Source: Planococcus sp. (in: firmicutes)
GTDB lineage: Bacteria > Bacillota > Bacilli > Bacillales_A > Planococcaceae
Assembly: GCA_030147455.1 (NCBI GenBank)
Contig: JASKZU010000020.1
Span: forward strand, 1-9,490
Direction of reading: 5' to 3'
Length of the DNA: 9,490 bases
Below the pieces are notes generated by a model. It did not search any database. It saw only the letters and a program-made list of their open reading frames with translations, and was not told the DNA's origin. A program made the position numbers and the translations under genes. Shown in pieces: positions 1-5,521 of this stretch; the stretch's first letter is position 1, and each line of letters begins with the position of its first letter.

Positions 1-115
1 ATGCTACCGGCCGGCCATCGTCTTGAGTCAATTGTGTATCCGGGGAAGTCTGTTCCATCCCGAAAGGTGTGCCAAGAAGTTCATCCAGTTCATTTTTCGT
101 CTGATTGTTGGTCAT
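1..115 (-). CDS. TelA/YaaN-like toxic-anion-resistance protein, N-terminal fragment
   Basis: Partial gene running off the left edge; only the first 38 residues are visible. The ATG at 115-113 has a good Shine-Dalgarno (AAAGGAG, 131-125) 9 nt upstream, lying inside the end of the preceding gene. An in-frame GTG two codons upstream is only 3 nt from that site, so the ATG is preferred. The visible start contains an acidic, polar stretch with the short motif DELLGTPFG, which resembles the leader of TelA-family proteins. The call rests mainly on position: in Bacillus the XpaC gene is directly followed by yaaN, a TelA homologue. The gene overlaps the xpaC-like gene by 26 nt in another frame, so the two are almost certainly translated from one message. 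The conserved TelA domain itself lies outside the window, so the assignment is inferred from context. Confidence 0.55.
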   Translation of the reverse strand, partial: MTNNQTKNELDELLGTPFGMEQTSPDTQLTQDDGRPVA

Positions 116-794
116 GGTCACTGTCTCCTTTAAGTTCAATTTGCTGCTGTTGACTGATGGTGCGCGAATGGTGCTGATCTACAGTGAGGCGCGCATAATC
201 CAATTCCATGCGCAATTGCTCGACATCGCTCGACAACACTTGTTTAAGATCAGCTTCCATCAATTGCTGCATCGACCGCAGCATGTCCCGCGTTTCCTGA
301 AGCGCGATCCGCATTTCCATATCTTTGACCGGCTGGCCGACAAGCAAGCTGTATTTCTCAGTCAGCTCGATGGCCGAGTCTAAATGCGAATAAAAAAACG
401 GTTCGGCCAAATAAAACTTGCGGGGATTTTGCTGAACGATCGTTAAAATTTTATTAGAAATTTTTACCATATCCATCAACTGTTTAAAAGAGGAAATGGA
501 TCGCACTTTATAGTAATGGCTTTGCAAGGTTTTGATTTTTTCTTTGCCTTCCTTAATTTGCACACGTATGCTTCGGTATTCACTGCGCGTCATGCCGAGC
601 TGTTTGGAATCGCTCGACAATTGGTATTGTTTTATCGTGGTGTTGCTGGCAATATATGATCCAGCCGCAACGACCCCAGAAGCGAGCAAACCGATTTCTG
701 CACCTAAATACAAAATCGGAAACATGGCGGACATAATCGGGAGGCTGACCGATTGCCTTTTGATAAAGTTTTCGATCGGCTTAATGGGCTTCAT
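90..794 (-). CDS. xpaC: XpaC family protein (5-bromo-4-chloroindolyl phosphate hydrolysis family)
   Basis: A 234-residue protein. An upstream ATG at 842 exists, but it overlaps the promoter; the ATG at 794-792 follows AAGGAGGGG with a short spacer and is the better start. Residues about 18-49 are a hydrophobic membrane segment, probably a tight hairpin. The rest is charged and helical, with a QNPRKFYLAEPFF stretch near 123-135 followed by an EKYSLLV stretch, typical of the XpaC family (phosphate-ester hydrolysis was the original cloning phenotype; the real function is unknown). The C-terminus is low-complexity and rich in Q, D and H. It precedes and overlaps a telA-like gene, the same order as xpaC-yaaN in Bacillus subtilis. 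Transcription is probably from the sigma-W-type promoter at 824-851, which would tie it to the cell-envelope stress response. Family call is good; biochemical role is open. Confidence 0.75.
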   Translation of the reverse strand: MKPIKPIENFIKRQSVSLPIMSAMFPILYLGAEIGLLASGVVAAGSYIASNTTIKQYQLSSDSKQLGMTRSEYRSIRVQIKEGKEKIKTLQSHYYKVRSISSFKQLMDMVKISNKILTIVQQNPRKFYLAEPFFYSHLDSAIELTEKYSLLVGQPVKDMEMRIALQETRDMLRSMQQLMEADLKQVLSSDVEQLRMELDYARLTVDQHHSRTISQQQQIELKGDSDHDQQSDEK

Positions 795-823
795 GTTAGA
801 CCCCTCCTTAACAACTACTAGTG

Positions 824-851
824 TATACGCATTACGCTGCAAAAAGTTTCA
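824..851 (-). promoter_or_regulatory. Sigma-W-type (ECF) promoter for xpaC-telA
   Basis: Read on the minus strand: TGAAAC (851-846), a 16-nt spacer, then CGTATA (829-824). This matches the Bacillus sigma-W consensus TGAAAC-N16-CGTA at every conserved base. The predicted transcript start, near 815-818, gives a 5' leader of about 20 nt that just holds the AAGGAGGGG site before the ATG at 794. From memory, xpaC-yaaN of B. subtilis is also listed in the sigma-W regulon, which fits. Confidence 0.82.
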
Positions 852-1038
852 TTCCTAAATGTACATCTGCCTCTATTTTACGTGAAGAGCGGTATCAACA
901 CAAACTTGCGGGACTTTCGGAAACTATCCTTAAAGCACTTTACAAATTCCCAATTTTTTGGCACAATGTTTATAACCTAATGCAAAGCGGGTAATCAATA
1001 CTACTAAAGAATAGCGTAAAGAAAGTTTTTAGATTTGT
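852..1038. other. Intergenic region upstream of cspA
   Basis: This AT-rich spacer lies between the divergent xpaC and cold-shock transcription units. No open reading frame with a ribosome binding site is seen. A weak sigma-B-like pair (GTTTAT at 968-973, N15, GGGTAA at 989-994) is the only pattern that stands out. No terminator or tRNA-like fold is apparent. Confidence 0.5.
968..994 (+). promoter_or_regulatory. Possible sigma-B-like promoter, distal to cspA
   Basis: GTTTAT (968-973), 15-nt spacer, GGGTAA (989-994). This is one mismatch per box from GTTTAA/GGGTAT, with the same spacer length as the stronger candidate at 1476-1502. It would produce a cold-shock transcript with a leader of about 210 nt. 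It could be chance in AT-rich DNA. Confidence 0.3.
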
Positions 1039-1066
1039 TTGACTTTTATAGTCAATTTGATATAAT
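1039..1066 (+). promoter_or_regulatory. Sigma-A promoter for the cold-shock gene, with palindrome over the -35 box
   Basis: TTGACT (1039-1044), 16-nt spacer and a perfect TATAAT (1061-1066). Transcription should start near 1073, giving a long 5' leader of about 140 nt before the ATG at 1216, as is usual for cspA-type genes. The -35 box is one arm of an interrupted palindrome, TTGACT-N5-AGTCAA (1039-1055), which would be well placed for a repressor. No specific regulator is assigned. Confidence 0.75.
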
Positions 1067-1100
1067 TAAGGAAATTCAAGATACGAGCACCACGAAAGCT

Positions 1101-1164
1101 ATTCACGTATTACCAAAAGTGATCAGCAAAGGGATGGTACTTTTGGTAATATGTGAATTTTTTT
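1101..1164 (+). promoter_or_regulatory. Terminator-like hairpin in the cold-shock mRNA leader
   Basis: The arms at 1101-1120 and 1139-1158 pair over 20 bp with a single G-U wobble, around an 18-nt loop (1121-1138), and are followed by a run of seven T (1158-1164). It lies between the sigma-A promoter and the cspA start codon, so it is transcribed as part of the leader. The shape is that of an intrinsic terminator, though the stem is AT-rich. Competing pairings exist: AAATTCA near the transcript start (1072-1078) can pair with the base of the right arm (1154-1160), and ATTACC in the left arm (1109-1114) can pair with GGTAAT at the ribosome binding site (1205-1210). A temperature-dependent attenuator or translation switch is inferred, not shown. 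Confidence 0.6.
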
Positions 1165-1215
1165 ACGGAAAGTTCGCATATTGAAAATTTCATTTACCAC
1201 AGGAGGTAATTTAAC

Positions 1216-1416
1216 ATGCAAGAAGGTACAGTAAAATGGTTTAACTCAGAAAAAGGTTTTGGCTTCATCGAAGTAGAAGGCGGAGATGACGTATTTGTAC
1301 ACTTCTCAGCGATTCAAGGCGAGGGCTTTAAAACGCTTGACGAAGGACAACGTGTGGAATTTGAAGTCGAGGAAGGCAACCGCGGACCTCAAGCTACTAA
1401 CGTAACTAAACTTTAA
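1216..1416 (+). CDS. cspA: Cold-shock protein, CspA/CspB family
   Basis: A full-length 66-residue cold-shock-domain protein, an OB-fold that binds single-stranded RNA and DNA and keeps mRNA unstructured in the cytoplasm. The RNP1 motif KGFGFI is at residues 13-18 and RNP2 VFVHF at 26-30; the usual nucleic-acid stacking residues W8, F15, F17, F27, H29 and F30 are all present. The ATG follows AGGAGG (1201-1206) with a 9-nt spacer. The ribosome site can be drawn into a small local hairpin (TTACC 1194-1198 with GGTAA 1205-1209). The gene is monocistronic, with its own promoter, a long structured leader and a strong terminator at 1423-1452. Regulation through the leader is likely. Which Csp paralogue it represents cannot be told from sequence alone. 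Confidence 0.96.
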   Translation: MQEGTVKWFNSEKGFGFIEVEGGDDVFVHFSAIQGEGFKTLDEGQRVEFEVEEGNRGPQATNVTKL

Positions 1417-1422
1417 TTCTCC

Positions 1423-1452
1423 AAGAGCTGCCGTAAAGGCAGCTCTTTTTTT
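1423..1452 (+). terminator. Intrinsic terminator of cspA
   Basis: AAGAGCTGCC (1423-1432), loop GTAAA, then GGCAGCTCTT (1438-1447), running into a T tract to 1452. The stem is a perfect 10 bp, starting 6 nt after the stop codon. Confidence 0.95.
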
Positions 1453-1475
1453 ATTGTTTTAAAGCAGCCGTGATT

Positions 1476-1502
1476 GTTTAATGTTCCGCCTCTCGGGGGT
1501 AT
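1476..1502 (+). promoter_or_regulatory. Sigma-B-like promoter for the cold-shock-like/ykvA operon
   Basis: GTTTAA (1476-1481), 15-nt spacer, GGGTAT (1497-1502). Both boxes match the Bacillus general-stress sigma-B consensus exactly; the spacer is at the long end of the accepted 12-15 nt range. The predicted start, near 1510, lies about 40 nt before the next ATG and just downstream of the cspA terminator, where a new promoter is needed. No better sigma-A promoter is visible in this gap. Confidence 0.65.
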
Positions 1503-1550
1503 ATCTTTAAGTAGACTGTTAGTTACTGATAAGACGAAGGAGGATTCGAT

Positions 1551-1757
1551 ATGCAAGGTAAAGTAAGAGAATTTAACGACGATGAAGGTTATGGCTATAT
1601 CGAAGGTGACACAGGTGAAATGTTTTACTTTGAGACAATCAATATCAACGAAGAAGGCTTCCGACGTTTTATGCCGGATCAGCACGTTGAATTTACGATT
1701 TATGACGGGGCTTCCGGCAAAGAGCGTTTAGCGACAAACGTCACGTTGGTTTTTTAA
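1551..1757 (+). CDS. Degenerate cold-shock-domain protein
   Basis: A 68-residue protein that aligns along its whole length with the cold-shock protein encoded just upstream: start MQGKV, an EGYGYIEG stretch at the RNP1 position (residues 12-19), MFYF at RNP2 (24-27), an EEGF stretch at 34-37 and LATNVT near the C-terminus. Several nucleic-acid contacts differ: W8 becomes Glu, the RNP1 Lys becomes Glu, both RNP1 Phe become Tyr, H29 becomes Phe and F30 becomes Glu. The surface is more acidic, so binding to RNA may be weak or altered. The start has AAGGAGG (1537-1543) 7 nt upstream. It sits 21 nt before the ykvA-like gene with no terminator between, so the two form an operon, probably under the sigma-B-like promoter at 1476. 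Fold assignment is good; function is unknown. Confidence 0.85.
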   Translation: MQGKVREFNDDEGYGYIEGDTGEMFYFETININEEGFRRFMPDQHVEFTIYDGASGKERLATNVTLVF

Positions 1758-1778
1758 CTTTGTTGGAGGTGCATGGAA

Positions 1779-2255
1779 ATGTTGAATAGTCAATCGAACA
1801 TAGCAATGCCAAGTGAGCAGCAGCAACAGGACACATACCAAAAATTACGCGCTCGTGCGCAGCAATATTTAGAATCCAAACCGTCTGCTTTGGATTCTGC
1901 AGGCCAGTTTGCATTGCTGGCACCGGATTTGTTTCATTTATTGACGCGCTTGATGCTTGATAGTCGCGTCGATAAAAAAAGCAAAGCTTACGTTGGCGGC
2001 GGCTTGCTGTACTTTGTCGCTCCGATCGACGTGTTGCCGGAGTTTCTGGTAGGGCCTGGCGGTTATTTAGATGATGTGATCGTAGCAGTGTTTATCATTG
2101 ATACGGTTTTGAACCGTTTGCCGCAGGATATCGTGTCTGAACACTGGGCAGGCGACGATGACTTGCTTGAAAGCTTGCGGAAACTGGTGGGCTCAGGAAA
2201 CAAATGGATGTCTAAACTGCCAGCAGGCAGATTGATTCGTACATTTACTAAATAA
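1779..2255 (+). CDS. YkvA family protein (DUF1232)
   Basis: A 158-residue protein. The ATG at 1773 is only 3 nt from GGAGG (1765-1769), whereas the in-frame ATG at 1779 has a 9-nt spacer and is taken as the start. The N-terminal 60 residues are polar and helical with a QQQQ run. The DUF1232 core lies at about residues 70-103: a hydrophobic stretch with LLYFVAPIDVLPEFL, then GPGGYLDD and a second hydrophobic helix. The P-x-D-x-(L/I)-P and G-x-x-D-D pattern is the family signature. The family is probably membrane-associated and has no established biochemical role. It is co-transcribed with the preceding degenerate cold-shock-domain gene and ends at the bidirectional terminator at 2261-2295, so it likely shares sigma-B-type general-stress control. 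Confidence 0.88.
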   Translation: MLNSQSNIAMPSEQQQQDTYQKLRARAQQYLESKPSALDSAGQFALLAPDLFHLLTRLMLDSRVDKKSKAYVGGGLLYFVAPIDVLPEFLVGPGGYLDDVIVAVFIIDTVLNRLPQDIVSEHWAGDDDLLESLRKLVGSGNKWMSKLPAGRLIRTFTK

Positions 2256-2260
2256 ACAGC

Positions 2261-2295
2261 AAAACCCCCTGCAGATCATTCTGCAGGGGGTTTTT
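2261..2295. terminator. Bidirectional terminator between ykvA-like gene and ABC-F gene
   Basis: AAAACCCCCTGCAG (2261-2274), 6-nt loop, CTGCAGGGGGTTTT (2281-2294), a perfect 14-bp stem with A and T tracts on either side. It serves both convergent transcripts: 5 nt after the ykvA stop and 7 nt after the ABC-F stop. Confidence 0.96.
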
Positions 2296-2302
2296 CGATC
2301 GA

Positions 2303-3910
2303 TTAGTTTGTGATGCCTTGCGTTTCTTTCCAGTCCAAGAACTCATCATAAGTAAGCTGCTTGTCGAGGATCGAACCGTCTTCACGGATTTCAATCACGC
2401 GGTTTGCAACGGTTTGGATAAACTGATGGTCATGGGAAGTGAAGACCATGGCGCCTTTAAAGGCAATCATGCCGTTATTGAGCGCTTGGATCGATTCAAG
2501 ATCCAAGTGGTTGGTCGGTTCGTCCAGCAAAAGAACATTGGCATGCGACAGCATCATTTTAGAAAGCATACAGCGCACTTTTTCGCCTCCAGACAAAACG
2601 GATGGTTTCTTTTTCACTTCTTCGCCGGAGAACAGCATTCTGCCGAGGAAGCCGCGAAGGAACGTTTCGCTTTCGTCTTCAGGCGAGTACTGGCGAAGCC
2701 AGTCGACCAATGAAGATTCGTTGCCTTCAAAGTAAATCGTGTTATCGATCGGCAAGTAAGCGCGTGATGTCGTAACACCCCAGCGTGATGAACCGGCTGC
2801 CGGTTGATCTTCTTCAGCAAGAATGCGGAGAAGCGCTGATTTGGCAAGCGGATCGCCAATCAATACGATTTTGTCGTCTTTGCCCATGTTAAAGCTGACG
2901 TTGTTGAGCAATTGATTGCCATCGACCGTTTGGCTCAAGTCTTTTACAGTTAAGACATCATTGCCGATTTCGCGGCCGATCGTAAAGTTGACGAATGGAT
3001 ATTTACGCGAAGATGGACGGATGTCATCCAGCTCGATCTTATCCAGCATTTTCTTCCGCGACGTTGCTTGCTTGGATTTGGAAGCGTTAGCGGAGAAGCG
3101 GGCGATAAACGCTTGAAGCTCTTTGATTTTTTCTTCTTTTTTGGCATTTTGGTCAGATGCCAGGCGTGTTGCCAATTGGCTGGACTCATACCAGAAGTCG
3201 TAGTTGCCGACATACAACTGGATTTTACCGAAATCAAGATCGGCGATATTTGTACATACTTTGTTCAGGAAGTGGCGGTCATGCGATACAACGATGACGG
3301 TATTGTCGAAGTTGATCAAGAATTCTTCCAGCCACTGAATTGCTTTCAAGTCCAGATGGTTGGTCGGCTCATCCAAAAGAAGTACATCGGGTTTGCCGAA
3401 CAAAGCTTGCGCCAAAAGCACTTTCACTTTATCCGAACCGGAAAGTTCAGCCATTTTTTTATCGTGCTGATTTTCTGTCATGCCAAGGCCCTGTAAAAGG
3501 ATGGCGGCTTCGGATTCTGCTTCCCAGCCGTTCAACTCTGCGAATTCGCCTTCGAGCTCGGCTGCACGCATGCCGTCTTCATCGGAGAAATCTTCTTTCA
3601 TATAGATGGCATTTTTTTCGGACATGACTTCATAAAGCTTTTTATGGCCCATGATAACCGTTTCAAGTACGACATGCTCCTCGTATTCAAAGTGGTTTTG
3701 CTTTAGAACGGCAAGACGTTCGCCAGAACCCATATAGACATTTCCGGACTGTGCCTCAAGTTCGCCCGAAAGAATTTTAATAAATGTGGATTTACCAGCG
3801 CCATTCGCTCCAATCAAGCCGTAGCAATTGCCAGGGTTGAACTGGATGTTCACATCTTCAAACAATTTGCGATCGCCGAAACGCAAACTTACATCATTTA
3901 CTGCTATCAT
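2303..3910 (-). CDS. ykpA: ABC-F family ATP-binding protein, YkpA/YbiT type
   Basis: A 535-residue soluble protein with two ABC domains and no membrane segments, the ABC-F layout of ribosome-associated translation factors. In the first domain: Walker A GANGAGKST at 34-42, signature LSGSD near 156-160, Walker B LLLDEPTNHLD near 177-187 and switch His in VSHD near 209-211. A charged linker containing NASKSKQATSRKK joins to a second domain starting near 320. The second domain has a normal signature (LSGGEKVR), Walker B and SHDHQF, but its P-loop reads GDPLAKSA, one residue shorter than usual. From memory, B. subtilis YkpA also has a degenerate second P-loop, so this looks like a subfamily trait. 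The start has TAGGAGG with a 10-nt spacer. The gene is monocistronic, ending at a shared terminator. Whether it gives antibiotic resistance or acts in translation cannot be told; the YbiT/YkpA group is not known for resistance. Confidence 0.93.
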   Translation of the reverse strand: MIAVNDVSLRFGDRKLFEDVNIQFNPGNCYGLIGANGAGKSTFIKILSGELEAQSGNVYMGSGERLAVLKQNHFEYEEHVVLETVIMGHKKLYEVMSEKNAIYMKEDFSDEDGMRAAELEGEFAELNGWEAESEAAILLQGLGMTENQHDKKMAELSGSDKVKVLLAQALFGKPDVLLLDEPTNHLDLKAIQWLEEFLINFDNTVIVVSHDRHFLNKVCTNIADLDFGKIQLYVGNYDFWYESSQLATRLASDQNAKKEEKIKELQAFIARFSANASKSKQATSRKKMLDKIELDDIRPSSRKYPFVNFTIGREIGNDVLTVKDLSQTVDGNQLLNNVSFNMGKDDKIVLIGDPLAKSALLRILAEEDQPAAGSSRWGVTTSRAYLPIDNTIYFEGNESSLVDWLRQYSPEDESETFLRGFLGRMLFSGEEVKKKPSVLSGGEKVRCMLSKMMLSHANVLLLDEPTNHLDLESIQALNNGMIAFKGAMVFTSHDHQFIQTVANRVIEIREDGSILDKQLTYDEFLDWKETQGITN

Positions 3911-3944
3911 TATTATTCGTCCTCCTAAAATTCACAATATGAAT

Positions 3945-3953
3945 AGTATAGCA
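3945..3953 (-). promoter_or_regulatory. Extended -10 promoter candidate for the ABC-F gene
   Basis: Minus strand TGC-TATACT (3953-3945), matching an extended -10 element. No convincing -35 box is found at 16-18 nt upstream. It lies 34 nt before the start codon and just ahead of the ribosome binding site. Confidence 0.45.
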
Positions 3954-4015
3954 TGAATTGCCCCAAAACCGGTAGCTTTCGGAGAAGGTGTCAGCTAAAC
4001 TAATGAAAGAAGCTA

Positions 4016-4249
4016 TCAGCGGCTTTTTCGTTTTAAATACGCATCTAACTGACCGAGTTCTTTATTGAGCAAATATTCCATCTGCACATATTCACGCCTG
4101 CCCGGAACATGTTCAGGTGTCAGGCCTTTCATGGAAAAGATAAAATAATAGCCGCCGATTTGGCGGAACAGCACAACAACATGAGGAAATTCATCGAACA
4201 TGGCTTTTATATTATAACGTTTGGCATAGCTCCAATTGATGAGCTTCAT
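4016..4249 (-). CDS. Hypothetical 77-residue protein
   Basis: I do not recognise this protein. It is basic and soluble, with no signal peptide or membrane helix. The N-terminal half alternates hydrophobic and aromatic residues (FPHVVVLFRQ, then GGYYFIFSM), which suggests beta strands; the C-terminal half (VQMEYLLNKELGQLDAYL) looks like one amphipathic helix. Support for it being real: the ATG at 4249 follows AAAGGCGGG with a 7-nt spacer, and a good sigma-A promoter lies at 4277-4304. An overlapping plus-strand reading frame (4109-4333) has no such signals. It is divergent from the MFS gene. No clear terminator follows the stop, so read-through into the ABC-F gene is possible. Confidence 0.65.
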   Translation of the reverse strand: MKLINWSYAKRYNIKAMFDEFPHVVVLFRQIGGYYFIFSMKGLTPEHVPGRREYVQMEYLLNKELGQLDAYLKRKSR

Positions 4250-4276
4250 AGAACAACCCGCCTTTCCTGCTTATAT

Positions 4277-4304
4277 TTTATAGGAATCAGCAGCAGGAGC
4301 ACAA
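4277..4304 (-). promoter_or_regulatory. Sigma-A promoter for the 77-residue gene
   Basis: Minus strand TTGTGC (4304-4299), 16-nt spacer, TATAAA (4282-4277). The predicted start near 4270 leaves about 20 nt to the ATG at 4249, which includes the ribosome binding site. Confidence 0.55.
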
Positions 4305-4335
4305 GTTTGGCGGTACAGCTAAAAGGAGAGTAAGC

Positions 4336-5520
4336 ATGAAGGAAATAATCGAAAAACAGCCTCTGTTGTGGACTATTCTGGCGATTTTGCTGGTCACGCT
4401 CAATTTAAGGCCGGCAATTTCCTCCATCGGTCCGATGCTTGAACCGATCCGCACCGATTTGGTGCTGACTAATGGCCAGGTCAGCTTGCTGACTGCAGTG
4501 CCTGTATTATGCATGGGGTTGTTTGCACCGCTTGCCGTTTATTGCAACCGCAAGTTCGGTCTAAAGCCGACTATCGGGCTTTTGCTCGCTGTAATCGGCA
4601 TTTTTACGTTTATCAGAGGGTTTTGGCCAACCTATACGACATTGCTTGCAAGTTCGCTGTTTATCGGAATTGCCATTGCTATTATTGGTCCGATGCTTTC
4701 TGCGATGATCAAGCGCGATTACCCGAACCGCACTGCTTCTTTGATCGGGGTTTATTCGTTCGGTATGGGGCTTGGCGCAACGCTTTCCGCAGGTTTGACG
4801 AGCGTGGTTTACGCCGCTTCCGGTTGGCCGGTTGGCCTCGCCGTCTGGTCAGCGTTGTCTGTTCTCGCCATTGCGGTTTGGCTGCAGATGCCCAGCACAA
4901 AAAATTCAAGGTTGGAAAAAATAGAAGCGAGTGCAATTGATGCAAATAAAAAGGCAAAAAGCCCGTGGAAAAGCAGGACAGCCTGGTATATGATGCTCTT
5001 TTTCGGCTTTCAAGCGGCGCTGTTTTTCTCAGTGCTGACATGGCTTGCCCCAATTGCGATCGACAAGGGAATGAGTGTACTGGCTGCTGGCGGTGTAGTG
5101 ACGCTGATGACAGCCGTGCAAATTGTGTGCAACATCACCATTCCGCTTTTATTCGAACGCTTTCCCAATCGCTTTTATTGGGTATTGGGAATTTTATCGT
5201 TTGCCGTGGCTGGAATCTTGTTATTGATGTTTGCCGGCACCGGCGCTATTTGGGCCGCTGCTGCATTGATCGGCGTTGCGCTTGGCGGTTTGTTTCCGAT
5301 TGCGTTATTGCTTCCGCTTGATGCGACCGATTCTGCAGATGAGGCGAATAGCTGGGCTGCCATGACGCAATCTGGCGGCTACTTGATTTCAGCATTTATG
5401 CCGTTTGCCATCGGTTTGATTTATGACCGGACAGGCAATCACGACATCAGCCTATTGTTGTTTCTATCATTTATCGCCATGATGATTTTCTTTTCTTATT
5501 TGCTTCAGCGAAAAACTTGA
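4336..5520 (+). CDS. MFS transporter, CynX/NimT family
   Basis: A 394-residue integral membrane protein, the normal length for 12-helix MFS carriers. The family hallmark LNLRPAISSIGP lies in the first helix (residues 22-33). A polar, basic cytoplasmic loop (about 188-217) separates the two six-helix halves. The CynX/NimT group contains E. coli CynX (cyanate operon) and NimT (2-nitroimidazole exporter); substrates of most members, including this one, are unknown. The ATG at 4336 follows AAGGAG (4323-4328) with a 7-nt spacer. No cyanase or other substrate-revealing gene is next to it. Its stop codon is separated by 1 nt from the stop of the convergent small membrane protein gene, leaving no room for a terminator between them. 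No convincing promoter of its own was found in the short divergent spacer. Confidence 0.88.
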   Translation: MKEIIEKQPLLWTILAILLVTLNLRPAISSIGPMLEPIRTDLVLTNGQVSLLTAVPVLCMGLFAPLAVYCNRKFGLKPTIGLLLAVIGIFTFIRGFWPTYTTLLASSLFIGIAIAIIGPMLSAMIKRDYPNRTASLIGVYSFGMGLGATLSAGLTSVVYAASGWPVGLAVWSALSVLAIAVWLQMPSTKNSRLEKIEASAIDANKKAKSPWKSRTAWYMMLFFGFQAALFFSVLTWLAPIAIDKGMSVLAAGGVVTLMTAVQIVCNITIPLLFERFPNRFYWVLGILSFAVAGILLLMFAGTGAIWAAAALIGVALGGLFPIALLLPLDATDSADEANSWAAMTQSGGYLISAFMPFAIGLIYDRTGNHDISLLLFLSFIAMMIFFSYLLQRKT

Positions 5521-5521
5521 G

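Noticed and set aside
105..858. Plus-strand reading frames opposite the xpaC gene.
   Set aside because: No ribosome binding sites; the minus-strand frame has family match, promoter and start signals.
959..975. Possible sigma-54 promoter: TTGGCAC followed by AATGT and TTAT.
   Set aside because: The -24 part matches but the -12 part lacks the GC of TTGC, and the only gene downstream is a cold-shock gene with a good sigma-A promoter.
1101..1164. The 20-bp inverted repeat as a MITE or IS terminal repeat.
   Set aside because: It is only 58 bp in total, has a T tract on one side, lacks flanking direct repeats and lies exactly in the cspA leader.
3971..4015. Inverted repeat GGTAGCTT/AAGCTATC as terminator of the 77-residue gene.
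   Set aside because: The stem is about 8 bp with a loop of nearly 30 nt and no T tract on the minus strand.
4109..4333. Plus-strand 74-codon frame opposite the 77-residue gene.
   Set aside because: No ribosome binding site at its start and Cys/His-rich, low-quality composition; the minus strand has promoter and start signals.
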